From the NCBI RefSeq assembly GCF_040219635.1, contig NZ_JAVJSC010000003.1:506501-570500 (forward strand): a stretch of DNA of 64,000 bases, written 5' to 3'. A program made the translations under genes and the position numbers. A model generated the notes under the pieces. The model was not told the DNA's origin and did no database searches. It saw only the letters and a program-made list of their open reading frames with translations. Shown here in pieces: positions 50,603 through 59,732 of this stretch. The DNA comes from Pyruvatibacter sp. (lineage in GTDB: Bacteria > Pseudomonadota > Alphaproteobacteria > CGMCC-115125). The stretch's first letter is position 1. Each line of letters starts with the position of its first letter.

Positions 50603-52066
50603 ATGACCTATGATCCAAACCTTGCTTCGCTAAACGCTCATCGGGTTCCCAAATGGTATGACGATGCAAAGTTCGGCATCTTCATTCACTGGGGCATGTG
50701 GGCCATTCCAGGCTTTGCCGGATCAAGCGGCAGCATCGGCGATATCTTTCGCGATCACTACGACAAAGCCGTGGCCATGACGCCGTACACGGAGTGGTAC
50801 GAAAACGCAATCAAAGTCCCCGGCACACCATCCGCCCGGTTTCATGCAGAGACCTATGACAACCGGCCTTACGCAGACTTTCGCGATCCGTTTCTTGAAA
50901 CCGTTGAGCAATGGAATCCCGACGCCTGGGCAGACCAGTTTGCCCGCGCAGGCGCCCGATATGTAGTGCTAGTTACAAAACACCACGACGGGTTTTGCCT
51001 GTGGCCATCGAATGTAAGAAACCCGAAGCGCGACAACTGGTTTTCAAAACGCGACATTGTGGGCGAGCTGGGCGAGGCCGTGCGGGCGCGCGGTATGCGC
51101 TATGGGTTGTATTACTCAGGCGGCATCGACTGGACCTTCAACCCCAAACCGCTGCGCACTCTGGGGGACTTCATCGCCTCCGTGCCGCGCGGAAAATACC
51201 CCGCCTATGCCGTGGCGCAGATGCGCGAACTCATAGACCGCTATGAGCCGTCCATTCTGTGGAATGACATTTCGTGGCCAACACCGCTCAAGCCGCAGAT
51301 GCAGCTTTTTGCCGACTACTACAACGAGATTGCCGATGGCGTTGTGAATGATCGCTGGATGCCCGTCTCATGGAAATCAAACCTTATGCGGCTGCCTCCA
51401 GTGCGGCGCAGTTTTGACCGCGCAGTGCGCAAGCGCATGATGTCGGATGCACCGCAAAAAGGCATTACGCCGCCCAAGCCGCCCCACTATGATTTTCGCA
51501 CACCCGAATACGCAACCTTTGACGACATTTCGCCGGGCAAGTGGGAAGCCACACGCGGCATGAGCCATTCCTTCGGCTTCAACCGCAATGATACGGACGC
51601 AGACTATCTGACGACGGCAGAAATCGTGCATGGGTTTGCAGATGCCGTATCAAAGAACGGCAACCTGCTGCTCAATGTCGGCCCGCGTGGCGACGACGGG
51701 ACGATTCCGCCGGAGCAGACCAAACGCCTTGATGCATTCGGTGCCTGGATCAACCGCAACGCAGATGCAGTCTATGGCACACGACCGTGGGGCAAAGCAC
51801 ACGGCGCGGCGGTGACGGAAAGTGAAACCATAGAGCTTCGCTTTACCTGCACCGACAGCACGCTGTTTGCCCACGCGCTTTCAGCAACCCGGCCTGAGCG
51901 CGTGCGCATTGCTGACATTGCCGTGGCCGAAACAGCCCGCATCGAGCTGTTGGGCCATGGCGCCGTCGCGTGGAGCAGCGAAGCAGGCGGTATTGCATTG
52001 ACCCTGCCGCCCAAGACCGACGCGGACCCCGCGTGGGCACTGGCGATCACGCCCAAACCCGCATAG
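50603..52066 (+). CDS. Alpha-L-fucosidase (GH29)
   Basis: The 487-residue protein has the GH29 TIM-barrel start VPKWYDDAKFGIFIHWGMWAIPGF, then ARYVVLVTKHHDGFCLWPS, ARGMRYGLYYSGGIDW, and a probable nucleophile Asp in SILWNDISWP. NGNLLLNVGPRGDDGTIPPEQ and a C-terminal beta domain follow. No signal peptide is evident, so it appears cytoplasmic, acting on imported fucosides. No other carbohydrate genes surround it. The upstream in-frame part to 50468 overlaps the globin gene and is rejected. Confidence 0.93.
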   Translation: MTYDPNLASLNAHRVPKWYDDAKFGIFIHWGMWAIPGFAGSSGSIGDIFRDHYDKAVAMTPYTEWYENAIKVPGTPSARFHAETYDNRPYADFRDPFLETVEQWNPDAWADQFARAGARYVVLVTKHHDGFCLWPSNVRNPKRDNWFSKRDIVGELGEAVRARGMRYGLYYSGGIDWTFNPKPLRTLGDFIASVPRGKYPAYAVAQMRELIDRYEPSILWNDISWPTPLKPQMQLFADYYNEIADGVVNDRWMPVSWKSNLMRLPPVRRSFDRAVRKRMMSDAPQKGITPPKPPHYDFRTPEYATFDDISPGKWEATRGMSHSFGFNRNDTDADYLTTAEIVHGFADAVSKNGNLLLNVGPRGDDGTIPPEQTKRLDAFGAWINRNADAVYGTRPWGKAHGAAVTESETIELRFTCTDSTLFAHALSATRPERVRIADIAVAETARIELLGHGAVAWSSEAGGIALTLPPKTDADPAWALAITPKPA

Positions 52067-52080
52067 GTCGCGCGCAACCG

Positions 52081-52926
52081 CTAAGCAGTGGCCGATACAA
52101 TCCAGACGCCTGCACCAAGCATCACCTGTCCATCTGTGATTTTTGCTGTCATGGCATCTGTCAGATCTGACATCACGGCGGCTTTTTCAGCGTCGGTCTT
52201 GTCCATCATCACCCGCGAGATAGGTCCGCGCAGCATCAGGCTTTCAGCCGCGGCCTGTGCGGAGCTTCCCTGATTGAGCTTGGCCGCAAACGGCTCCGCG
52301 CTGGCGTTGGACCATCCGGCATCCCCCAGAATGCCGAGCGTTCGCTCAATATCGGCAAACGCAAACGGCCCCGGCGCATGCGGGTCCGGGGGCGGCGGAA
52401 ACGCCACATGCTTCTTGGCAATACCCAGGCCGATATGCACCCACTCGTTCTCACGCACCGGTTGCCAGCAGACAAACACCATCCGCCCGCCCGGCTTTGT
52501 GTGCGCATGAATGTTTTTGAAGGCCGCGACTGGCTGCTCAAAGAACATCACCCCAAAGCGCGAGATCACAAGATCGGCGGCATCTCCCAGCGTATCCGTC
52601 TGGGCATCCCCAAGCGCAAACGTTGCGTGAGCCGCCCTTGCGTCTTTGGCGCGCGTGCGGGCCAGCTCCAGCATCGGTTGCGAAATATCAACGCCATGTA
52701 CAGCACCCGCCGCGCCAACAGCACTGGCAGCCCGAAGGGACGTATCGCCGGTGCCGCAGCCGATATCAAGCACGCGTTGACCATCAGCAGGCGCTGCATG
52801 AACCATCAACTGCTCAGTGAACGGAGCAAGAAACCGATCCATCTCTTCCTGTCCCGAAACCCAGCTTGACCCGCCCTGTCCGTTCCAGAACTCTTTTTGA
52901 TCCTGATTGATGTCAGCGTCCGTCAT
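52081..52926 (-). CDS. Class I SAM-dependent methyltransferase
   Basis: The 281-residue enzyme has a UbiE/Methyltransf_11-like core: RVLDIGCGTGDTSLRAASAV at about 51-70 (SAM motif I), VHGVDISQPMLELAR (motif II) and ADLVISRFGVMFFEQPVAAFKNI (post-II), then a KPGGRMVFVCW strand. The start MTDADINQDQKEFWNGQGGS matches small-molecule methyltransferases. It directly follows the SDR gene (SDR stop adjacent to its ATG), so the two probably act together. Substrate unknown. Confidence 0.9.
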   Translation of the reverse strand: MTDADINQDQKEFWNGQGGSSWVSGQEEMDRFLAPFTEQLMVHAAPADGQRVLDIGCGTGDTSLRAASAVGAAGAVHGVDISQPMLELARTRAKDARAAHATFALGDAQTDTLGDAADLVISRFGVMFFEQPVAAFKNIHAHTKPGGRMVFVCWQPVRENEWVHIGLGIAKKHVAFPPPPDPHAPGPFAFADIERTLGILGDAGWSNASAEPFAAKLNQGSSAQAAAESLMLRGPISRVMMDKTDAEKAAVMSDLTDAMTAKITDGQVMLGAGVWIVSATA

Positions 52927-53706
52927 CTAGCGGCCCCCCTGACCATCATCAACCGTGATAACGGTGCCGGTTACAGCCTCCGATGACGGCGACACGAGAA
53001 ACAGCAGCGTTGAATCCATCTGCTCTGCGGTGCAGATACGCTTGCGCGGAAAATGCTTTGAGAAATCGCCCATGCGTTCCAGCATTCCCTCCAGCATCTC
53101 GGTCATGAAGGCACCGGGCGCAATGCCGTTGACGTTGATGTTGTAGCGCGCCCACTCAACAGCCAGCGCCTCCGACATCCGCGCGATGGCGCGCTTGGTG
53201 ATCGAGTACAGCGCCGCCCCGTTGCCGTCATAACGGTATGCCGCCACGGAGGCGATATTGACGATGCGTCCGGGCTTCTCGGCGGCGATCAGCCGCCTGG
53301 CAACTTCCGCCGCCAGAATGTATGGCCCGCGCAGATTGGTATCGATCACCCGGTCGATCAGCTCAACTTCCATCTTGTGTGCACGCTGCGCATCCGGGAC
53401 GCCGGCATTGTTGATGAGAATATCAATCGTGCCGAACTGCGCTTCAGCCTCCGCCACCACCTGTTTGATATTGTCCGCATCCGTCATATCCAGCGGCAGG
53501 GCAATGGCCGTACCGCCCATGCCTTCAATCTGCTTCCTGACTTCTTCCAGACGCTCCACCCGCCGCCCGGTCAGCACCACCTTCGCGCCCGACTGCGCCA
53601 GCACATGGGCAAAGCGTTTTCCAAGACCGGATGTTGTGCCTGTCACCAGCGCCACACGGCCTGAAAGATCGGCTGAAAAACGGGGGGCTTCAATTGTGTC
53701 GGCCAT
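52927..53706 (-). CDS. Short-chain dehydrogenase/reductase
   Basis: The 259-residue SDR shows VALVTGTTSGLGKRFAHVLA (NAD(P) motif TGTTSGLG), INNAG at about 93, VNIASVAAYRYDG with the catalytic Ser and LYSITKRAI (Tyr-x3-Lys). TGRRVERLEE suggests NADPH preference. ATG 53706 has GGAGAG five bases upstream; a GTG two codons earlier is possible. It is coupled to the methyltransferase gene and divergent from the desaturase at 53855. Substrate unknown. Confidence 0.92.
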   Translation of the reverse strand: MADTIEAPRFSADLSGRVALVTGTTSGLGKRFAHVLAQSGAKVVLTGRRVERLEEVRKQIEGMGGTAIALPLDMTDADNIKQVVAEAEAQFGTIDILINNAGVPDAQRAHKMEVELIDRVIDTNLRGPYILAAEVARRLIAAEKPGRIVNIASVAAYRYDGNGAALYSITKRAIARMSEALAVEWARYNINVNGIAPGAFMTEMLEGMLERMGDFSKHFPRKRICTAEQMDSTLLFLVSPSSEAVTGTVITVDDGQGGR

Positions 53707-53854
53707 CGTCACTCTCCTGAATCGTTTTATGTAATTTTTTCATCCTATCCATACCCACCCGCCCTGAAAGCAGCAAACCGTGATCCCGGCCGGATGTGAA
53801 AACGACGACGCAGATATCTTCCCGGACATTTTTATGTCAGAAAAGAAGGGACAT

Positions 53855-54832
53855 ATGGCAAATGCGACAGTTGCGGAGCCGACCACTGGTGCGGTGCAAT
53901 ATATATCAGCTAATGTAGGCCCTATATCATCTTCGATCGGTGATTTACCGCACACAAACGAGAACATCATGCTGCCGGAATTGAAGCCCCACAGCGACGC
54001 CATGGCCACAACAGCCCATGCCATGGTCGGCGGTGTGGTCTGGCAGACCATCGCTCTGTCACTGGGGTCCGCGGCGGCCATCGGGACCGTCATGACTCTG
54101 GGCGCGCTTGGCATGATGCCGCTATGGGCGGTGGCAATTGTGGTCTATGGCAGCGTCTATCTCAGCTACACGGCGCTGCATGAATCCGTGCACCAGAACA
54201 TTTCCGGTGACCGCAAGGACATGGTGTGGATCAACCGCGCGATCGGCACATTGTCATCGTTCTTTCTGTCGCACTCCTATGAGATGCACCGCACCATTCA
54301 CCTGACCCACCACCGCAACACCAACGACCCAGAACACGATCCGGACCATTGGGTGAAGGGCTCAAACGGTCTGATGACGATGCTCCGTAGTCTGACGATA
54401 TTTCATGGCTACTTCCTGTATTGCGCCCGCCATTGGGACGACAAGAGAATGCGCCGTGCCTACTGGGTCGGTCTGCGTGACACCCTGATTTCCACGCTCG
54501 CATTGGTGCTGGTCGCTGTTTTTGTGGACTGGAAGCTGGCGCTGTTTGGCTACGCCGCGCCTGCAGCCCTCGCCGCCATGACGCTGGGCCTGCTGTTTGA
54601 TTATTTTGTACACACGCCGCACAAGGCGCGCGCCCGGTTTGAGAACACCCGCGTGTTCGTGTTTCCCGGCTGGCTGGATACGCTGGTGACATGGGCCTAT
54701 GTGCAGCAGAACTACCACGGCGTGCACCACGCCTTCCCGCGCATTCCGTTCACGAGATACCGTGCGTTCTTCCGCGCCACTGACGCGGACATGGTGAGCG
54801 CTGGCATGCCGGTCGCACGCCCGCTGGGGTAA
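53855..54832 (+). CDS. Fatty acid desaturase superfamily protein (second, unrelated type)
   Basis: The 325-residue membrane protein has His boxes HESVHQN at about 113, HLTHHRNTNDPEHDPDHW at about 152 and HGVHHAFPRIPF at about 290, with helix pairs between. The DPEHDPDHW extension, C-terminal NYHGVHHAFPRIPFTRY and overall layout resemble hydrocarbon- or sterol-oxidising desaturase-like enzymes and beta-carotene hydroxylases more than acyl-lipid desaturases. GAAGGG five bases upstream supports ATG 53855. It has no obvious similarity in detail to the desaturase at 49181 beyond the His boxes. Confidence 0.88.
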   Translation: MANATVAEPTTGAVQYISANVGPISSSIGDLPHTNENIMLPELKPHSDAMATTAHAMVGGVVWQTIALSLGSAAAIGTVMTLGALGMMPLWAVAIVVYGSVYLSYTALHESVHQNISGDRKDMVWINRAIGTLSSFFLSHSYEMHRTIHLTHHRNTNDPEHDPDHWVKGSNGLMTMLRSLTIFHGYFLYCARHWDDKRMRRAYWVGLRDTLISTLALVLVAVFVDWKLALFGYAAPAALAAMTLGLLFDYFVHTPHKARARFENTRVFVFPGWLDTLVTWAYVQQNYHGVHHAFPRIPFTRYRAFFRATDADMVSAGMPVARPLG

Positions 54833-54844
54833 GCCCCCGGCGCG

Positions 54845-56449
54845 TCAGGTGGCAGACATCTTGCGTCGCGCCTTTGACGACGCGCTTGATGACCCGCTTG
54901 CGGGGGCGGATTTCTTACCGCGCGGACTGCGCGGCGCGGTTCTGGTCATTCTGCCGCGCGAACTTGACCGTGCGCTGCGTTCAGCGGTGCTGCCTGCTGC
55001 ATTTGCGGCCAGTTCAATTTCCAGCGCATCATATTCAACAAGAATGCGGTCAAGTGTCCGGCTGATCTTTGTGCAAACCCTGATCATCTCGATCTTCGGC
55101 CAGGTTGCCCGCTCGCCTTCTTCGACGAACGACATGATCTCGTCCTGCGTCGGTTGCGACAACAGCTTACGCGGATCAAAAATACGGGCCGTCGGAATGA
55201 TATTGATGTCGCCGGTATAGGTCTGCGTCGCGACGGACGAAAACATCGACAACACAAAGTTCACCCGCGGCATGTCGCGCGTGAACATCTGCGTCATCGA
55301 CACACCGCTGCGCACAAGCTCCTTGGCAAGCTTGCCCGCCTGCTGGGTAATCAGCGCAACAATCCCGGTGTCTGTCTTGGGATCCCTGATCCACGGAATG
55401 ACCAGCGGGTTCACCATCGACACAATAAAGTGGTTCACGCCGTAAAGCCGCATCAATCGCTTGGCCGGCAGATCGTCATGCACCGACCCGTCAACCCATT
55501 TACGCGTCGGCAGATAGGGCTGCCTGTCACCCCGAACGGTCTTGGCTTCCAGCATGACCGGCGGAAAAACACCCGGTACCGCGCTGGAGGCCAAAACAGC
55601 CTTGCGGACATAAACGTTCGGCGATGTGATGGCATTGAGCAGCCGCGAGGTCTGGTGCATTTCGGCAGGCGCAATGGAGACATTGATGTGCCGCCCGGTC
55701 TTCTCAAACGCTTCCTGAAACGTCAGATCCGGGATCAGCCGCGCAATCATCTCTTCGACTTCATGAATATCAAGTTGTGCGTGCTTGCCCCACAACGCGC
55801 GATCAAACCACTTGGCCTCGCGCCGCGCCTCAAGCGCAAGTGCGGGGTCCGCCACCAGCCGCGCCAACTGTTCATCGCTGTTTGACCCAAGCACCGCAGC
55901 AACAATGGAGCCGGCGCTGGAGCCGGACACAACCGTCGGCAACAGATCATGCTCAATCAGCGCCTTGACCACGCCCATGTGGTAGTTGCCAAGAATACCG
56001 CCGCCCGACAGCATCAGTGCCGTGCGACCATAACAATGACTGGCGCGGCGGAAAAAATCGACCTTCTCCTCAAACGAGATTTCATCCGTATCAAGAGCAG
56101 CAAGGTGCTCAATTGCTGACGCAATCTCGTCCACGTAGTCGCAGATCAGCTTCTTGGTGCCAAACTTCGCGCGTTTATACAGCATGGGTTTTCCCATGCC
56201 GCCCATGTTTCCGTGGATGCCTTCGTTGAGCGCAAACAACAGGCCCACATTGTCATGACGCGCGCGCAGCTCGCGCAGCCTGTCAAGCCGCGACCTGATT
56301 TCCACATGGTCATAGAGGCGCGATTGATCCATGCGCTTCCACCGGTCCATACCGGTCTTGGCATCATGGTCCATCGCCGCCTGCGACCACTCGGCGTAGC
56401 TGTCTGCCATCGCGATGGCGTCTTCGAGTTTTTTAAGGCCGTTGAACAT
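54845..56449 (-). CDS. Patatin-like phospholipase with DUF3336 N-terminus
   Basis: The 534-residue protein has a DUF3336-like helical region (about 20-130, YAEWSQAAMDHDAKTGMDRW) and a patatin domain. That domain contains the oxyanion loop LMLSGGGILGNYHMGVVKAL at about 145, nucleophile GSSAGS at about 176 and catalytic DGS in KWVDGSVHDD at about 318. This architecture resembles fungal/plant TGL3-5 and SDP1 triacylglycerol lipases. The last 45 residues are Ser/Arg/Lys-rich and low in complexity, perhaps for binding membranes or polymer granules. No signal peptide. Confidence 0.92.
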   Translation of the reverse strand: MFNGLKKLEDAIAMADSYAEWSQAAMDHDAKTGMDRWKRMDQSRLYDHVEIRSRLDRLRELRARHDNVGLLFALNEGIHGNMGGMGKPMLYKRAKFGTKKLICDYVDEIASAIEHLAALDTDEISFEEKVDFFRRASHCYGRTALMLSGGGILGNYHMGVVKALIEHDLLPTVVSGSSAGSIVAAVLGSNSDEQLARLVADPALALEARREAKWFDRALWGKHAQLDIHEVEEMIARLIPDLTFQEAFEKTGRHINVSIAPAEMHQTSRLLNAITSPNVYVRKAVLASSAVPGVFPPVMLEAKTVRGDRQPYLPTRKWVDGSVHDDLPAKRLMRLYGVNHFIVSMVNPLVIPWIRDPKTDTGIVALITQQAGKLAKELVRSGVSMTQMFTRDMPRVNFVLSMFSSVATQTYTGDINIIPTARIFDPRKLLSQPTQDEIMSFVEEGERATWPKIEMIRVCTKISRTLDRILVEYDALEIELAANAAGSTAERSARSSSRGRMTRTAPRSPRGKKSAPASGSSSASSKARRKMSAT

Positions 56450-56564
56450 TTAGCGCTGTCCCCTGCGTTGTTCAGCGCGAAGTATAGCACTTTGGCAGCA
56501 TCATTTCGCGCCTGCGAAACAGCCGCGACCATTGAACCCGGAAAAGAATAAAAACCAAACAAAA

Positions 56565-57350
56565 TCAGTTGGTTAGAAACTCACGCCCCAACCAGTCATT
56601 GATGGTTTCAGCGCTTTGTTCCCACGCCGGGTCCACCATCAGGTTATGAGCGCCGGGCACAACCGTAAGGGGTGCCGCGAAAGTTCTCGCCAGCCACTCA
56701 TGGTCGGCCATCGGGATGGACCAGTCATCACGTCCGGCCACGACAAGCACCGGGCGGGTATCAAGATCGGGCGTCGCCGGAGGCGAACGCTTGAAGGTTT
56801 CAGCAATGGCACGCGGAGATTCGCTGCATAATTCGGATATGTATTTTGCCCTCAGGGTCGGGTCCAGATCATCCCCATAGAAAAACGAAACAAAGGCCGG
56901 CATACCCGCCTGCATGTTTCCGAAAATCTGTGCACGGATGAGCGCGATCGGGTGTTGACGCAACATCCGCCAGGCAACGCCAAGAGACGCACGCAGGGGA
57001 GATGAAGCAAGCAGAACCGCCCCCACAACATTCCTGTTGGATGCCCGCACCATCTGCGCCAGAACCCCGCCCATGGAATGGCCGATGAGCACAACCGGCC
57101 CGCCGATGCGCGCCATGGCGGATTCAACATCCTGCGCAAAGTCATCAAGGCCCGGCTTGTCAACCGCCAGGTCGCCGGGACTGGCACCATGCCCACGCAG
57201 GCTCACAGCATGTGCCGCCCAGCCCTCCGCTGCAAACCACGGCAAAAAATGATGATCCCAACACCGGGCATCATGAAAGCCACCGGGGATGAACAGCAGC
57301 GACGGCCGATCTGCGGACGCACATCCGCGCGATATGAGTTCGAGTGTCAT
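56565..57350 (-). CDS. Alpha/beta hydrolase
   Basis: The 261-residue enzyme has LLFIPGGFHDARCWDHHFLPWF (oxyanion region), the nucleophile elbow VVLIGHSMGGVLAQM, the acid in PVLVVAGRDDWSIPMADHEW and the catalytic His in VPGAHNLMVDPAWEQ. This is a complete Ser-Asp-His triad of the esterase/haloperoxidase group. The substrate is unknown. It sits beside a patatin gene and a crotonase gene, so lipid ester or acyl-ester substrates are plausible but unproven. Confidence 0.92.
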   Translation of the reverse strand: MTLELISRGCASADRPSLLFIPGGFHDARCWDHHFLPWFAAEGWAAHAVSLRGHGASPGDLAVDKPGLDDFAQDVESAMARIGGPVVLIGHSMGGVLAQMVRASNRNVVGAVLLASSPLRASLGVAWRMLRQHPIALIRAQIFGNMQAGMPAFVSFFYGDDLDPTLRAKYISELCSESPRAIAETFKRSPPATPDLDTRPVLVVAGRDDWSIPMADHEWLARTFAAPLTVVPGAHNLMVDPAWEQSAETINDWLGREFLTN

Positions 57351-57422
57351 GGTGTTCCCTTTGTCATGGACGCATCACGGCACGGTCACACGCATCACGC
57401 AATAACCTCAAAGGGAAGGACG

Positions 57423-58091
57423 CTAGACCCCAAGACTCTTGTTGATGATGCGGATCGTATCCGCCCGCAGCATCCGCTTGTTGTTGCGATACGCCTCGCC
57501 GGGAAGCTGTGCGAGTTGCGCCGCGATGCCGGACGCAGCCTCAACCACCTTTTCCGCGTCCACCACCTGATCCAGATAGCCCACGCTGACCGCACCGTCG
57601 GGGTCATACATTTTTGCCTGCACGATGGCGGCCGAAAGCTGTTGCGGATCAAGCCGCGCCTTGGGCAGCTCGATACCAAAGACCGGCAGCGTCATGCCGT
57701 TGGTGGTCTCATTTGCACTAATCGCAAACTCGCCACGCGCACCAACACGCGTGTCGCACGACAATAGAAAAAACGCACCCATGGCAATCGCGTGGCCGGT
57801 GCAGGCCGCCACCACGGGAAGTTCTCCGCCGTAAAGCCGCATGGCGAACGCGCCACCGCGATTGACCAGCGCGGCCACTTCTTCGCCGGTCGCACCCCGC
57901 ATGAGCTTGAGGTCAAAGCCCGCTGAAAAAAGTCCCGGCTTACCCGCCAGCACAACGGCCTTTGCTTCGGCCTCCGCCTTGTCCAGCGCCGCCTCCAGCC
58001 CTTCCAGCAGTGTAGGGTTCACGGCGTTGGCCTTGCCGTCATTCATGGTGATGACGGCAACATCGCCGTCCATGTCGAGCGTCACACTCAT
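57423..58091 (-). CDS. Enoyl-CoA hydratase/isomerase (crotonase) family protein
   Basis: The 222-residue protein begins MSVTLDMDGDVAVITMNDGK and has the crotonase CoA-binding AGKPGLFSAGFDLKLM (oxyanion hole) at about 49-64 and AACTGHAIAMGAFFLLSCDTRVGARGEF at about 94-121. The second catalytic Glu of hydratases is not in the usual ACDLRIA..A.FG.PE motif form, and the length is short (222 against about 260), so hydratase activity is uncertain. ATG 58091 is favoured over longer upstream frames. Confidence 0.88.
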   Translation of the reverse strand: MSVTLDMDGDVAVITMNDGKANAVNPTLLEGLEAALDKAEAEAKAVVLAGKPGLFSAGFDLKLMRGATGEEVAALVNRGGAFAMRLYGGELPVVAACTGHAIAMGAFFLLSCDTRVGARGEFAISANETTNGMTLPVFGIELPKARLDPQQLSAAIVQAKMYDPDGAVSVGYLDQVVDAEKVVEAASGIAAQLAQLPGEAYRNNKRMLRADTIRIINKSLGV

Positions 58092-58193
58092 GCGCGCATT
58101 CCTCCTGATTTTTTCTCTTCTGCAAAACGAATAAGGGGCCACGGCACAAAATGCCAGTGGCCCCTTAGCGGTACACAACGCAAACCCGCGCGC

Positions 58194-59069
58194 TTAATCC
58201 GCGGCCGCAATCTTGTCGGCGGTCTTGGTATCAAAATCGCTGGCGTCGTGGCGCTCATGCAACTGTGATTCAGGCGCGCCAAACACGCGGTTGACCATCC
58301 GCCCGCGCTGAACGGCAGGGCGTTCGCCCACCAGATCCATCCAGCGTTTGACGTTTTTATATTCTTGCGTCTGCAAAAACTCCGCAGCGTCATAAGCGGC
58401 ATTTGCCACCACAGCGCCGTACCATGGCCAGATCGCCATATCGGCAATCGTGTACTCGTCACCCGCCATATATGTGTGGTCCGCCAGATGCCGGTCCAGC
58501 ACATCAAGCTGGCGTTTTACTTCCATGGCAAAACGGTCAATCGCATATTCGATCTTGATCGGGGCGTAGGCATAAAAGTGGCCAAAGCCGCCACCCAGAT
58601 AGGGCGCACTGCCCATCTGCCAGAACAGCCACGACAAACACTCGGTGCGCGCGGTGTGATCCGTCGGCAAAAACGCGCCAAACTTTTCAGCCAGATACAA
58701 AAGGATCGCCCCGGACTCAAACACCCGCGTTGGTGGCGTTGTTGAATGGTCCATCAGCGCAGGGATCTTCGAATTGGGGTTAGCCCCCACAAAGCCGCTG
58801 CTGAACTGCTGGCCTTCACCAATGTTCACCAGCCATGCGTCATATTCAGCTCCGCTGTGACCCTTTGCCAGCAGTTCTTCAAGCATCACCGTCACTTTCA
58901 CGCCATTGGGCGTACCCAGTGAGTAGAGCTGCATGGGGTGCTTGCCCACCTGCAACTCTTTATCGTGCGTGGGGCCAGCAATCGGGCGGTTTATATTGGC
59001 GAACCGCCCACCGCTTTCCTTGTCCCACGTCCACACTTTGGGTGGCACATATTCAGTTGTGTCGCTCAT
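58194..59069 (-). CDS. yghU: YghU-like glutathione S-transferase
   Basis: The 291-residue protein starts MSDTTEYVPPKVWTWDKESG and continues GGRFANINRPIAGPTHDKELQVGKHPMQLYSLGTPNGVKVTVMLEE, the characteristic N-terminal arm and Thr-Asn GSH site (GTPNG) of YghU/nu-class GSTs. IPALMDH and FESGAILLYLAEKFG, then an all-helical domain with YTIADMAIWPW, complete it. YghU binds two glutathiones and has GSH-disulfide reductase activity. Length is typical. The homologous function is inferred from strong motif agreement. Confidence 0.94.
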   Translation of the reverse strand: MSDTTEYVPPKVWTWDKESGGRFANINRPIAGPTHDKELQVGKHPMQLYSLGTPNGVKVTVMLEELLAKGHSGAEYDAWLVNIGEGQQFSSGFVGANPNSKIPALMDHSTTPPTRVFESGAILLYLAEKFGAFLPTDHTARTECLSWLFWQMGSAPYLGGGFGHFYAYAPIKIEYAIDRFAMEVKRQLDVLDRHLADHTYMAGDEYTIADMAIWPWYGAVVANAAYDAAEFLQTQEYKNVKRWMDLVGERPAVQRGRMVNRVFGAPESQLHERHDASDFDTKTADKIAAAD

Positions 59070-59162
59070 GGCGCGCTCCCTGCCTGTCTTGTTCGGGTTG
59101 TATGTCTAAAGAGGGGTTGCCCCATGTGACCACGCATGTGCACAGCCGTCGAGGCAACTTTC

Positions 59163-59282
59163 ATGACCCAAGGTGAGGGCGTGGGCCACGAATTTCAATT
59201 CACGACATTTGAGGCCACCCCGCCACCCCTTCGCAATACGCCGCTGCTGACATACTATTCGACAGGAAAGCAGGCTGAATAA
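59163..59282 (+). CDS. Possible 39-residue ORF
   Basis: A short frame runs MTQGEGVGHEFQFTTFEATP to TAA with GAGG eight bases before the ATG. It lies in the 265-bp gap between the GST gene and the membrane protein gene at 59335. Third-position GC is about 58 percent, lower than neighbouring genes, and the sequence is not recognised. It may be chance. Nothing else was found in this gap. Confidence 0.2.
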   Translation: MTQGEGVGHEFQFTTFEATPPPLRNTPLLTYYSTGKQAE

Positions 59283-59334
59283 CAGCCTCAAAAACATGTC
59301 GCACACGCAAAACACGCGTGCGTAAGGGGGGTGA

Positions 59335-59715
59335 ATGATCTGGATTGCACGTATTGCCGTTGGCCTGGCGGGCCTGTTCTCACTGGCCATGGGGCTGCAA
59401 ACCTTTTTCACCCCGGAAGCTGCCGCCGTCGCGCTTGGCCTGGGCAGCAGCCTGCCGGACCTGGGCATGAACACATTCCGCGCTGATGTCGGGGCGTTTT
59501 TCCTTGCGGCGGCAACATTTTGCATCATTGGCCTGTTTGCAGGACGGCCCGGTGCGATCTATGGCGCAGCGCTTCTCTATGGTCTGGCGCTCATCGGACG
59601 CATCCTCGGCGTGGTGATGGCGGGCGCGCCAGCAGGTGTGGAAACGCCGATTGTTGTAGAAGCGATTTTGGTGCTGCTGCTTGTGTTTGGTGCCCGCACG
59701 CTTGGCAAACGGTAG
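59335..59715 (+). CDS. DUF4345-like four-helix membrane protein
   Basis: The 126-residue membrane protein has four segments: ARIAVGLAGLFSLAMGLQTFF, FRADVGAFFLAAATFCIIGLFAG, IYGAALLYGLALIGRILGVVMAG and IVVEAILVLLLVFGARTLG. The FTPEAAAVALGL and G...FRADVGAFFL motifs fit the DUF4345 type. AAGGGGGG upstream supports the ATG. It is followed after 17 bp by the XdhC gene and may be cotranscribed. Function unknown. Confidence 0.8.
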   Translation: MIWIARIAVGLAGLFSLAMGLQTFFTPEAAAVALGLGSSLPDLGMNTFRADVGAFFLAAATFCIIGLFAGRPGAIYGAALLYGLALIGRILGVVMAGAPAGVETPIVVEAILVLLLVFGARTLGKR

Positions 59716-59732
59716 AACGTAGCGCACCTGTA

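Noticed and set aside
50603..52926. Fucose-catabolism operon around the GH29 gene
   Set aside because: The neighbours are a globin and a methyltransferase/SDR pair on the opposite strand; no fucose-use genes are present.
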